Assembly: GCA_022848825.1 (NCBI GenBank)
Contig: JAJISH010000301.1
Coordinates: 1-13,387, forward strand
Direction of reading: 5' to 3'
From: Thermoplasmatota archaeon
GTDB lineage: Archaea > Thermoplasmatota > Thermoplasmata > RBG-16-68-12 > JAGMCJ01
Length of the DNA stretch: 13,387 nucleotides
Below, piece after piece: positions 1 to 5,364 of the stretch (position 1 is its first letter; every line of letters begins with the position of its first letter). Made by a program: the position numbers and the translations under genes. Under the pieces are notes generated by a model that searched no databases, was not told the origin of the DNA, and was given only the letters and a program-made list of their open reading frames with translations.

Positions 1-375
1 CAAGCAACTCAGCTAGGGAAGTTCACGGCGGTAGTTGATGCCAACATGGATAATTATACAATCACTGGCGCGGTGGAAGTTGCGCCTGGCGTATATTTCC
101 CTATCCTTCTACTCCCCACCAAGGCGACATTCACTGCAGCGAACGGTGATAAGCTTTATGCAGACATGGACCTCGAGGGTATGCGCCATATGGTAGACCT
201 GAACTTCCCAGCCTTCACGCTGGATGCAACGATTACGGGCGGGACTGGCCGCTTTGAGGGTGCCACGGGATCCTTCTTGGGCTCTGGAGGCCAGATCACG
301 ATGCCCGGTGAAGACACCGATCTGGTCATCGGGTCGTTCGCCGGGACGCTTTCGACGGTGGGCTCCAGCAAGTAG
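1..375 (+). CDS. Allene-oxide-cyclase-like barrel protein (3' part)
   Basis: The reading frame is open to the left edge, so the real start lies outside the window. The first ATG at 46 is probably internal: the bases before it encode a QLGKFT-type segment that these proteins carry just ahead of the barrel. Visible motifs are FTAANGDKLYA (codons starting near 130) and the signature GGTGRFEGATGSF (from about 238). The rhythm of AANGD followed by GGTGRF.GATG is characteristic of small bacterial and plant-related beta-barrel proteins of the allene oxide cyclase/dirigent-like fold. These are usually about 130-170 residues and often secreted; any signal peptide would lie off the left edge. No catalytic role can be assigned from the sequence. 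Codon choice is more mixed than in the core genes to the right (for example CTT, GTA and TTC/TTT without the strong CTC/GAG/AAG bias), which fits acquisition by transfer. The family call is fairly firm and the function unknown. Confidence 0.7.
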   Translation, partial: QATQLGKFTAVVDANMDNYTITGAVEVAPGVYFPILLLPTKATFTAANGDKLYADMDLEGMRHMVDLNFPAFTLDATITGGTGRFEGATGSFLGSGGQITMPGEDTDLVIGSFAGTLSTVGSSK

Positions 376-628
376 TAGCCCCGCTGTGCCAAGTACGCTG
401 AGACACCGACCCCACGGTTGACTACTGTGCGGAGCGTTGGAGGAATCAGAGCGGTGCCTCTGCTCCAGAGCCATTGTCTTCGTGACCGAACAGATGCGGA
501 AGGGCCGCCCTTCAATGAGGAGTGCGACAGATATGGACGGAGCAGTGCGTCGTCTCCCCCTGCAGCTTCCCGTCGCATGGTTTGATCCGTCGCTCGTCCA
601 CCGACTGGTTCACTGTGTGGTCGCCCGC
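376..628. other. Intergenic stretch, no gene seen
   Basis: About 250 bases lie between two convergent genes. Both strands have open frames because of high GC content, but none gives a recognisable protein, a ribosome binding site with a credible start, or a promoter. No tRNA-like fold or strong hairpin terminator was seen. Confidence 0.5.
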
Positions 629-1192
629 TCAGAGCTCCACTTCGCCCGAGGCCACGTTCCCGGGTCTGTCCGTCGCGAGGGCCTCGATCGTCGTCCCGCT
701 CAAGCCGTTCTCTTCCACGGTGACGTACCGCCAGAGCGACTGGTTGAACCGGTCCCGCACGGCGTCGCCCTCTTCAACGACCTCTCCGTCGTTCCTGATG
801 ACGACGTGCACGGCGATGACCTCCGTGTCGTCCCTGGCCCGGACGACGATCTCCTCTCCGGGCTTTCCCGTGTACCCGTCGACGCCTATGTCCCTTATCA
901 CGGGCGGCTTGAGGAAGTCCCTGATGGCGATGTTGTATGCCGTCAGCCGGGCGCTCTCCGCCTTCTGGTGGTAGATCTCGGGGACCTGGTCCAGTTGGAT
1001 AAGGGCCTTCCCGTAGGCGGTGGCGTCCTCAAACCTCTCCTGCTGGCACAGCTGCTCCTCCGAGAACTCCCGATCCCGAGGGTAGCTGGGCCTGTTCGCG
1101 AGGTAGGGTCTGCCTTTCCATTCCCTTGCGACCACTTGGCCGCCTAGCGTTCCGCTTGCATGGCGCACTATTACGTTGTTTTTTGTTTGCAT
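629..1192 (-). CDS. Orphan two-domain protein, DUF6266-like N-terminus plus Ig-like C-terminus
   Basis: A 187-residue cytosolic-looking protein with no signal peptide or membrane segment. Residues 11-60 have the pattern SGTLGGQVV.REWKGRPYL followed by EEQLCQQERF. This resembles the G.(L/V)G..V...WKG....R..P....T..Q..QR.RF pattern of bacterial DUF6266-type proteins. Residues 97-187 look like an Ig/fibronectin-like beta domain: PPVIRDIGVDGYTGKPGE, alternating V/I strands, an EEG turn and a closing ATDRPGN motif. The ATG start is supported by GGAG on the minus strand at 1204-1201, eight bases upstream. The first codons are A-rich (CAA, ACA, AAA, AAC) while the body uses the GC-rich local style. 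No function is known for the N-terminal family; a structural or phage/mobile-element origin is possible but not shown. It sits alone, next to the 11-bp repeat array, and converges on the barrel protein. Confidence 0.75.
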   Translation of the reverse strand: MQTKNNVIVRHASGTLGGQVVAREWKGRPYLANRPSYPRDREFSEEQLCQQERFEDATAYGKALIQLDQVPEIYHQKAESARLTAYNIAIRDFLKPPVIRDIGVDGYTGKPGEEIVVRARDDTEVIAVHVVIRNDGEVVEEGDAVRDRFNQSLWRYVTVEENGLSGTTIEALATDRPGNVASGEVEL

Positions 1193-1200
1193 TTCTTCTT

Positions 1201-1204
1201 CTCC
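1201..1204 (-). promoter_or_regulatory. Ribosome binding site of the orphan gene
   Basis: On the minus strand GGAG is followed by AAGAAGAA and then the ATG at 1192. This placement supports that ATG over any longer reading. Confidence 0.6.
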
Positions 1205-1267
1205 TATGGCAGGCGATTCTCCCGTTCCCGCTCAGCACCTGCGACTGGAGATGCTCTTCGGACAAAT

Positions 1268-1386
1268 CATAGGATAATCCTAGGGAATCCCTAAGGTCCA
1301 CCCTAGCTTCTCCTAAGGTTGCCCTAGGCTCGGCCCAAGGTTGCCCTAGACTTGCCATAGACCTACCATACACATACCATAGACAT
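1268..1386. repeat. Degenerate 11-bp tandem array, 22-bp higher-order period
   Basis: A CCTAGG/CCTAAGG/CCATAG-type core recurs at nearly exact 11-base steps. The central TA (or its equivalent) falls at 1270, 1281, 1292, 1304, 1314, 1325, 1336 (CA here), 1347, 1358, 1369 and 1380. A 22-base higher-order repeat is visible: AAGGTTGCCCTAG at 1315-1327 and again at 1337-1349, CCTAAGG at 1290 and 1312, and CCATAGAC at 1355 and 1377. Many cores are themselves near-palindromes. The array lies 75-190 bases upstream of the orphan gene on its strand. An 11-bp period places the cores on about the same face of the helix. Its role is unknown; candidates are a cooperative protein-binding array or a structured RNA leader. 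Confidence 0.85.
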
Positions 1387-1398
1387 CCTTCGGGGATG
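1384..1398. other. Small hairpin at the edge of the repeat array
   Basis: CATCC and GGATG form a five-base-pair stem around a TTCGG loop, directly abutting the last repeat unit. It is short, and no T-run follows on either strand, so it is not called a terminator. Confidence 0.4.
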
Positions 1399-1597
1399 CT
1401 TCTGGGACTGCATGGGATAGCTCCTAGCCTGCCCTTTCCATCTCGGGTAGAGAATGCAGGTTTCTCGGGGTTTCCGGGTATTTCCGGCCTGCTCATACTT
1501 CATTCTCCGCAGATTCCCCTTATGAATGTGCGTCTAGTTACACATCTGGAACATCCGACATAACGATTCTGACAAGCCCGCTTTTCGACGATAGAGA

Positions 1598-1620
1598 GGA
1601 CAAATCCTCGGGACAAATCC
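1598..1620. repeat. Direct repeat GGACAAATCC, possible operator
   Basis: GGACAAATCC occurs at 1598-1607 and 1611-1620, 13 bases apart, about 40-60 bases upstream of the TATA box of the zinc-ribbon operon. The nine-base core GGACAAATC occurs a third time at 1260-1268, at the edge of the 11-bp array. The position would suit an activator or regulator site, but no regulator is identified. Confidence 0.45.
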
Positions 1621-1653
1621 CCCCGGGAAATCCATTCATTCCTGGTCCCGCGG

Positions 1654-1668
1654 CAAAAGGTTTAGTAA
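1654..1668 (+). promoter_or_regulatory. Archaeal BRE/TATA promoter of the zinc-ribbon operon
   Basis: CAAAAGG (BRE-like) is followed by TTTAGTAA at 1661-1668. The box is centred about 26 bases before the ATG at 1691, so transcription should begin at or next to the start codon and the mRNA would be leaderless. Confidence 0.65.
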
Positions 1669-1690
1669 TGCTACCCTTCATTACCAACTA

Positions 1691-2089
1691 ATGCCCAGAG
1701 GGAAGTACCGCATTCCCAAGGACGAGCAGATACTGGAGGCCATCGAGAAGGTCTTCGGAAAGCGCCGCGTCGTCGACTCCCAAAGAGGGCTGAAGCAGCT
1801 CGTGGAGAAGGAGCTCAGCAACAAGGAGAAGTACGGCGTGGGCGAGGTCCGCCTCAGGCACCTGTCGATCGGCATACCGTGGCTCGAGATGGAGATTCAC
1901 TACCGCGAGAGCGCCGAGAAGCGGGCCCCCTACAAGTGCCCGGTCTGCAAGTCCAAGCTCAAGAAGGTGCGCAACCTCACTATTTTCGGCGGGACGGTCA
2001 CCCTGGGCTTCAAGTGCGAGACGTGCGGCTATTCGTCAGGTCTAAAGAGGAGAATCCCCATCAGGTACGTGTTCACCAGGAGAAAGTAG
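1691..2089 (+). CDS. Archaeal zinc-ribbon protein
   Basis: A 132-residue, strongly basic protein. The C-terminal half holds a four-cysteine zinc ribbon, CPVC at 83-86 and CETC at 109-112, with a basic tail GLKRRIPIRYVFTRRK after it. The N-terminal 65 residues are helical and charged and may be a winged-helix-like domain, which is inferred from composition only. The promoter geometry supports the ATG at 1691 and a leaderless transcript. It is the first gene of a three-gene operon with a beta-lactamase-fold nuclease and a PPC protein; its stop codon TAG is followed immediately, in the same frame, by the ATG of the nuclease. A nucleic-acid-binding role is likely from the ribbon and charge. I recognise it as a conserved archaeal hypothetical type but cannot give it a name. 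Confidence 0.8.
   Translation: MPRGKYRIPKDEQILEAIEKVFGKRRVVDSQRGLKQLVEKELSNKEKYGVGEVRLRHLSIGIPWLEMEIHYRESAEKRAPYKCPVCKSKLKKVRNLTIFGGTVTLGFKCETCGYSSGLKRRIPIRYVFTRRK
2078..2082 (+). promoter_or_regulatory. Ribosome binding site of the MBL-fold nuclease gene
   Basis: AGGAG lies inside the last codons of the zinc-ribbon gene, seven bases before the ATG at 2090. It supports translational coupling at the TAG-ATG junction rather than stop-codon readthrough. Confidence 0.6.
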
Positions 2090-3043
2090 ATGCGTATCTT
2101 CCGCAAGATAGGCGTGCACGTCCAGGAGAGACTGGACGAGGTCGTTCTCGATCCTCGCAGACCGTGTCACGGGTCCATAGTCACGCACGGGCACATGGAC
2201 CACATGGCGGAGGGCGCCCTCATGACGCCGCAGACGAGGGACATCATGGGCGTCAGGATAGGCAGCCGGAAGGGCACGTCGCTGGAGTACGACACGGAGA
2301 TGGAGTACAACGGCTTCCCGGTCGTCTTCCGAGATGCGGGGCACGTCTTCGGTTCCGCGATGGTCAGGCTGAACGACATCATGTACACGGGCGACTTCAA
2401 CCCTGAGGGCGGCGTCACGTGCGGCAAGGCCCAGCCGGAGGAGTGCGACGTCCTCATCGTAGAGGCCACCTACGGCAAGCCAGGCTTCGTTTTCGGACCC
2501 AAGTCCGATGTCGTGGAGGACATCATCTCGTGGGCGGAAACGCAGCTGGAGTCCGGCCCCGTTGCCATGTCTGGGTACGAGTTCGGCAAGGCGCAGGAGC
2601 TCATCGGGCTCATGAACAAGGTGACGGACGACGTGATCACGACGGACGGCATCGCGGACATCGCCGACATCTACCGCGCGCACGGCGTCCCGCTAAAGTA
2701 CAGGAGGCTGTCCGAGGTCACCGAGGAGGACAGGCGCAGCCCGCACGTGTTCATCGGGACCAAGGCGATGCTCAAGCGCCCCGTGAGCCCGGAGATCGAG
2801 TCCCTGAGGAAGCTTGGCGGGAAGACTGCCTACGCATCCGGCTGGTGCGGCATCTACAACTTCGGGCGGTCGTACGACGTGGACGCGCAGTTCCCGCTCA
2901 GCGACCACGCGGACTTCTCCGCGCTAATGACGTTCATCGAGGCCTGCAACCCGCGAAAGGTCCTGACCACTCACGGGCAGTCGAAAGATCTCGCACGGGA
3001 GGTCCGCCGAAGGCTGAAAATCGAGGCGGAGGCGCTGGACTAG
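2090..3043 (+). CDS. MBL-fold exonuclease-like protein (COG1236/YSH1-like)
   Basis: A 317-residue metallo-beta-lactamase-fold protein of the group related to mRNA 3'-end-processing nucleases. Metal ligands are visible in order: HGHMDH at 33-38, H85 in GHVFGSA, D102 in YTGDFNP, H273 in SDHADF and H295 in TTHGQ. VEATYG at 124-129 is also typical of this group. It is much shorter than full archaeal CPSF-type nucleases (over 600 residues with KH domains) and matches the compact class sometimes found beside DNA ligases, so the substrate may be RNA or DNA. The region between D102 and H273 should form the beta-CASP-like cap. The start abuts the preceding stop and has its own AGGAG site. The catalytic residues all look intact. 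The neighbouring zinc-ribbon protein is a plausible nucleic-acid-binding partner, which is inference from coupling. Confidence 0.85.
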   Translation: MRIFRKIGVHVQERLDEVVLDPRRPCHGSIVTHGHMDHMAEGALMTPQTRDIMGVRIGSRKGTSLEYDTEMEYNGFPVVFRDAGHVFGSAMVRLNDIMYTGDFNPEGGVTCGKAQPEECDVLIVEATYGKPGFVFGPKSDVVEDIISWAETQLESGPVAMSGYEFGKAQELIGLMNKVTDDVITTDGIADIADIYRAHGVPLKYRRLSEVTEEDRRSPHVFIGTKAMLKRPVSPEIESLRKLGGKTAYASGWCGIYNFGRSYDVDAQFPLSDHADFSALMTFIEACNPRKVLTTHGQSKDLAREVRRRLKIEAEALD

Positions 3044-3048
3044 GTGAT
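3042..3048 (+). promoter_or_regulatory. Ribosome binding site of the PPC gene
   Basis: AGGTGAT, complementary to the archaeal 16S tail, overlaps the stop codon of the nuclease gene and precedes the ATG at 3052. It decides this start against the much longer open frame that extends upstream. Confidence 0.65.
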
Positions 3049-3051
3049 CTC

Positions 3052-3471
3052 ATGCAATCGGCCAGGAAAGGGCATATGGTGGTCGCGAAGCTGTCGAAGG
3101 GGGAGAACCTCTTCGCGGCGCTCAAGGAGATCATCGAGAAGCACGACATCGTTAGCGGGCTTGTGATCTCGGGCATTGGGATGCTGAAGAACGTCGAGCT
3201 GGGCTACTACTCCGGAGAGGAGCACGAGCCGAAGCGGTTCAAACGGCCGCGGGAGCTTATCGCGCTTCACGGGAGCATAACGACGGGCGGGGAGACCGTC
3301 GTCCATCTGCACTGCGCGCTCTCGGACGAGAAGTACGAGGTCATCGGCGGGCACCTCATCGACGCGGAGGTGGCGGTCGTCGCGGAGCTCGTGATTGCCA
3401 AGCTCTCGAAGGTCGAGCTCGGGCGAGAGCTCAACCCTGAGACGGGTCTGAAGGAACTGTCTGTTGGTTGA
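3052..3471 (+). CDS. PPC/DUF296 domain protein (PD1-like)
   Basis: A 139-residue single-domain protein. It shows the hallmarks of the PPC (plants and prokaryotes conserved, DUF296) fold: SGLVISGIGMLKN at 35-47, LHGSIT near 72-77, then HLHCALSDE at 85-93 and VIGGHL at 97-102. H85, H87 and H101 are the likely metal-binding histidines. In plants the domain is part of AT-hook DNA-binding proteins; prokaryotic members are usually stand-alone trimers of uncertain function. No AT-hook or other DNA-binding extension is visible here. It is the last gene of the operon, eight bases after the nuclease stop. Its 3' end overlaps the convergent MFS gene by 41 bases, which could allow antisense interference between the two transcripts. 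Confidence 0.85.
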   Translation: MQSARKGHMVVAKLSKGENLFAALKEIIEKHDIVSGLVISGIGMLKNVELGYYSGEEHEPKRFKRPRELIALHGSITTGGETVVHLHCALSDEKYEVIGGHLIDAEVAVVAELVIAKLSKVELGRELNPETGLKELSVG

Positions 3472-4534
3472 TCCTCTGGCGGATGCCGGGCAGGAACGTG
3501 GCTATCGCGATCAGCGTCATTATCGTCGCCGCATACATGGTTGCATGGTAACCGAAGGCCATCGAGATGAGCCCGCCAAAGAACGGACCGATGATTGCCG
3601 AGATGCTCATCACCGACTGCAGCATGCCCGTGGACGTCGCCCGCTCGATGTTCTTCTCCATCAGGAACCTGAGGGAGCCGACGTACATGAGCGCGAAGCT
3701 GACACCAAGGAGAATCTGGGTCGGGAGTATCTCCACGAAGTTGCCCGCCAAAGTGAAGGACATGAACGTTACGGCGGAGAACATGAGCCCGCCGAGGACG
3801 AGCTTGACGCTGTTGAACCTGTCGATCAGCTGCATGACGCTGAACTGCGTCCCCGCGTTCGCCAGATAGAGCACACCGACCATCGACTTGTCCATTCCGA
3901 GGCTCAAGAGGAAGAGCGGGAAGATTACCCAGATCATGTTGGCGCCAGAGTGCCGCAGCAGCACGGAGAGATACACGGAGGCGTTCTTCTTGATGATGTG
4001 GACCGGAAAGAACGGAATCGACAGCCTGACCTCCGCCACTGATGGAAGCGTCAAGGCCAGGGCGAAGCATGCGAAGAAGATGAGGGAAGAGAAGAGGAAG
4101 ATGTGTGAGAACACGCCGATGATCCCCGCGATAACGGAGCCTATCCCCCAGCCCAGCGAACCGAAGGAGGCGAACTTGCCGAGTCGTCGACCGCTCTCGA
4201 ACGCGTACGCGAGGAGCGCGGAGGGGAATATCCCCATGCAGAAGCCGACGAGGACGCGGCTCAGCATCAGGAAGTACCACTCGGTCGTGACGATCTGCGT
4301 CAGCGCGGCGAAGCCGGAGAGGACGAGGCCGAGCTGTATTATCCGCCTGCGACCCCTGATGTCCGCCTCTCTACCGAAGATGTACGAGGAGGCCAGGAGA
4401 GCAGTGGCGAAAGCCACGGCGATGAGCCCGATCTCGAAGTCGCTCGCCCCGAGCTCCTTCGCGTAGACCGGAATGAAGATGAGCGATGAGAAGACCCCCA
4501 TGTTGGCAAGGAACTGAATGGTCTGAGGTTTCAC
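3431..4534 (-). CDS. MFS transporter
   Basis: A 367-residue integral membrane protein with about twelve hydrophobic segments and almost no N-terminal cytoplasmic tail. The loop after the second helix reads GREADIRGRRR (residues about 54-64), matching the major facilitator motif A (GxxxDxxGRR). The charged central loop between helices 6 and 7 contains VHIIKKNAS. The substrate cannot be predicted. The start is a GTG at 4534, 19 bases after the stop of the small zinc protein gene; no ATG lies nearby upstream in frame and the ribosome binding site is weak, so co-translation from the upstream message is likely. It is the last gene of the minus-strand cluster and converges on the PPC gene. Confidence 0.85.
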   Translation of the reverse strand: MKPQTIQFLANMGVFSSLIFIPVYAKELGASDFEIGLIAVAFATALLASSYIFGREADIRGRRRIIQLGLVLSGFAALTQIVTTEWYFLMLSRVLVGFCMGIFPSALLAYAFESGRRLGKFASFGSLGWGIGSVIAGIIGVFSHIFLFSSLIFFACFALALTLPSVAEVRLSIPFFPVHIIKKNASVYLSVLLRHSGANMIWVIFPLFLLSLGMDKSMVGVLYLANAGTQFSVMQLIDRFNSVKLVLGGLMFSAVTFMSFTLAGNFVEILPTQILLGVSFALMYVGSLRFLMEKNIERATSTGMLQSVMSISAIIGPFFGGLISMAFGYHATMYAATIMTLIAIATFLPGIRQRINQQTVPSDPSQG

Positions 4535-4553
4535 TGTCCGACCAGCCCGTGAT

Positions 4554-4772
4554 CTACTTCCAGCTCAATCTATGTAGCTCTCTGTCTTCCTTGGTGGCCT
4601 TCTTGTACTCCCGATAGTGCTTCTTGCAGATGCGCATCCTTCCCCGCTCCTTATCGATGGACATGTCAGGGAGGGCGCTCTTGAGCTTTCCGGAGGGGAT
4701 GGAGCGGACCGCCTCTTCATCGCAGCCCGATATCTCGCATGTCTCGGCTTCCTTCTCGCGTCTCGGAGACAT
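4554..4772 (-). CDS. Small zinc-binding protein (CX4C...CX2H)
   Basis: A 72-residue highly charged protein. C12 and C17 (CEISGC) with C49 and H52 (ICKKHY) form a plausible single zinc site, and the tail KKATKEDRELHRLSW is helical and charged. The spacing and the basic HYREYKK segment look like small archaeal zinc-finger proteins of unknown function. A TATA box 27 bases upstream (within the end of the DUF2085 gene) supports the ATG and a leaderless message. It lies 19 bases before the MFS gene, so it may be a regulator or simply an operon partner. It has no recognised name. Confidence 0.75.
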   Translation of the reverse strand: MSPRREKEAETCEISGCDEEAVRSIPSGKLKSALPDMSIDKERGRMRICKKHYREYKKATKEDRELHRLSWK

Positions 4773-4794
4773 GGTTCAGTGCAGTCCCAGACAC

Positions 4795-4805
4795 CTATAA
4801 AAAGA
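4795..4805 (-). promoter_or_regulatory. TATA box of the small zinc protein gene
   Basis: On the minus strand TCTTTTTATAG is centred about 27 bases before the ATG at 4772. It overlaps the stop codon of the DUF2085 gene, so the zinc protein and MFS genes can be transcribed independently of the upstream genes. Confidence 0.65.
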
Positions 4806-5139
4806 GTGCGTCGAGAACGAGGGCGGCGATGTCGAGACCTATCACCGCTCCCGCCAGACTCCCCGTGATGAACCTCGTGTAGTTGTCGCTCTCCCGCCAG
4901 CCGAGCAACTGCGTCAAGCCGTCCACCGCCATGGGGCCCAAGGCGACCATCGTGACCGCGAAAAGGATGAAGTAGGATATGTCGCCCGCCTGCAGGAGGA
5001 GGAAACCGCCCGCAAGACCTGCGATCATGAGGGCATAGAAGCCCGTGCAGCGCGAGCATATCGGCAGCTTCTTCCCGCGAAAGCTGAAGCTCCTCTCAGG
5101 TCGAGCATGACAGACGAGTCTGATGGCCATACTAACCAC
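4795..5139 (-). CDS. DUF2085 membrane protein
   Basis: A 114-residue protein with the DUF2085 signature CHARPERSFSFRGKKLPICSRCTG: C10 and H11, then C28 and C31. This is probably a metal-binding or redox-capable cysteine cluster at the membrane face. It is followed by hydrophobic segments at about 34-52, 56-76 and 93-113. The loop DGLTQLLGWRESDNYTRFITG (about 73-93) is also typical of the family. The function is unknown. The frame begins with GTG at 5139, overlapping the end of the upstream small gene by eight bases; an ATG at 5130 would remove only three residues and is equally possible. The overlap suggests translational coupling. Confidence 0.85.
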   Translation of the reverse strand: MVSMAIRLVCHARPERSFSFRGKKLPICSRCTGFYALMIAGLAGGFLLLQAGDISYFILFAVTMVALGPMAVDGLTQLLGWRESDNYTRFITGSLAGAVIGLDIAALVLDALFL

Positions 5140-5257
5140 TGAAGGGCCAAGTGACTATCTTCAGAAATAGGAGCAGCAGCACGACGCCAACCACAATCGC
5201 GACTATGGTCCCGCAGATGCATCCTATGCCGAACCTAATACCAGCGAGCAATCCCAT
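5132..5257 (-). CDS. 41-residue single-span membrane peptide
   Basis: A short protein starting MGLLAGIRFG and continuing with a glycine/valine/leucine-rich transmembrane segment (about residues 11-34) ending KIVTWPFSG. A longer in-frame reading begins at 5392, but that start lies inside ksgA on the other strand and upstream of the promoter at 5284-5300, so the ATG at 5257 is chosen. A transcript from that promoter would have only about five leader bases. The stop overlaps the start region of DUF2085, and the two membrane proteins are probably made together. I recognise no family. Confidence 0.6.
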   Translation of the reverse strand: MGLLAGIRFGIGCICGTIVAIVVGVVLLLLFLKIVTWPFSG

Positions 5258-5283
5258 CCTATCAGGACGAGAACGGAGCCATC

Positions 5284-5300
5284 GATAATAAGCCTTTCGC
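5284..5300 (-). promoter_or_regulatory. Promoter of the minus-strand membrane gene cluster
   Basis: On the minus strand GCGAAAG (BRE-like) is followed by GCTTATTATC, centred about 31 bases before the ATG at 5257. It lies back to back with the ksgA promoter, the two TATA boxes being about 50 bases apart. Confidence 0.6.
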
Positions 5301-5327
5301 GGGCCCGCCAAAGTCGTCTTGGCCCGT

Positions 5328-5343
5328 GCGAAAATGTATATCC
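5328..5343 (+). promoter_or_regulatory. Promoter of ksgA, sets the start codon
   Basis: TGCGAAAA (BRE) is followed by TGTATATC at 5336-5343. The box centre is 26 bases before the GTG at 5365, which implies a leaderless transcript. It overlaps the in-frame ATG at 5326 region, so that earlier start cannot be used from this promoter. Confidence 0.75.
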
Positions 5344-5364
5344 GCCCGTCCGTTAGAGAGCGCC

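Larger units (their letters stand above)
1193..1690. other. Gene-poor regulatory stretch between divergent genes
   Basis: This gap of about 500 bases separates the minus-strand orphan gene from the plus-strand zinc-ribbon operon. It holds a degenerate 11-bp tandem array (1268-1386), a small UUCG-type hairpin (1384-1398), a 13-bp-spaced direct repeat (1598-1620) and an archaeal promoter (1654-1668). A minus-strand frame from an ATG at 1496 (GGAG eight bases upstream) stays open through the array, but its protein resembles no family I know and it overruns the orphan gene, so it is not called. Confidence 0.6.

Noticed and set aside
437..1147. Long plus-strand frame opposite the orphan gene
   Set aside because: It is rich in Arg, Pro, Val and Asp as expected for the complement of a GC-rich gene, and shows no domain.
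1268..1386. CRISPR array
   Set aside because: Units are only 11 bases with no unique spacers, and no cas genes are present.
1029..1496. Minus-strand 155-codon frame running through the 11-bp array, with GGAG before its ATG
   Set aside because: It overruns the better-supported orphan gene in another frame, its C-terminal third is plainly a shadow of that gene, and the repeat alone explains its 11-residue periodicity.
2419..3051. Upstream extension of the PPC frame across the nuclease gene
   Set aside because: This is an Arg/His/Gly-rich out-of-frame shadow; AGGTGAT before the ATG at 3052 gives the true start.
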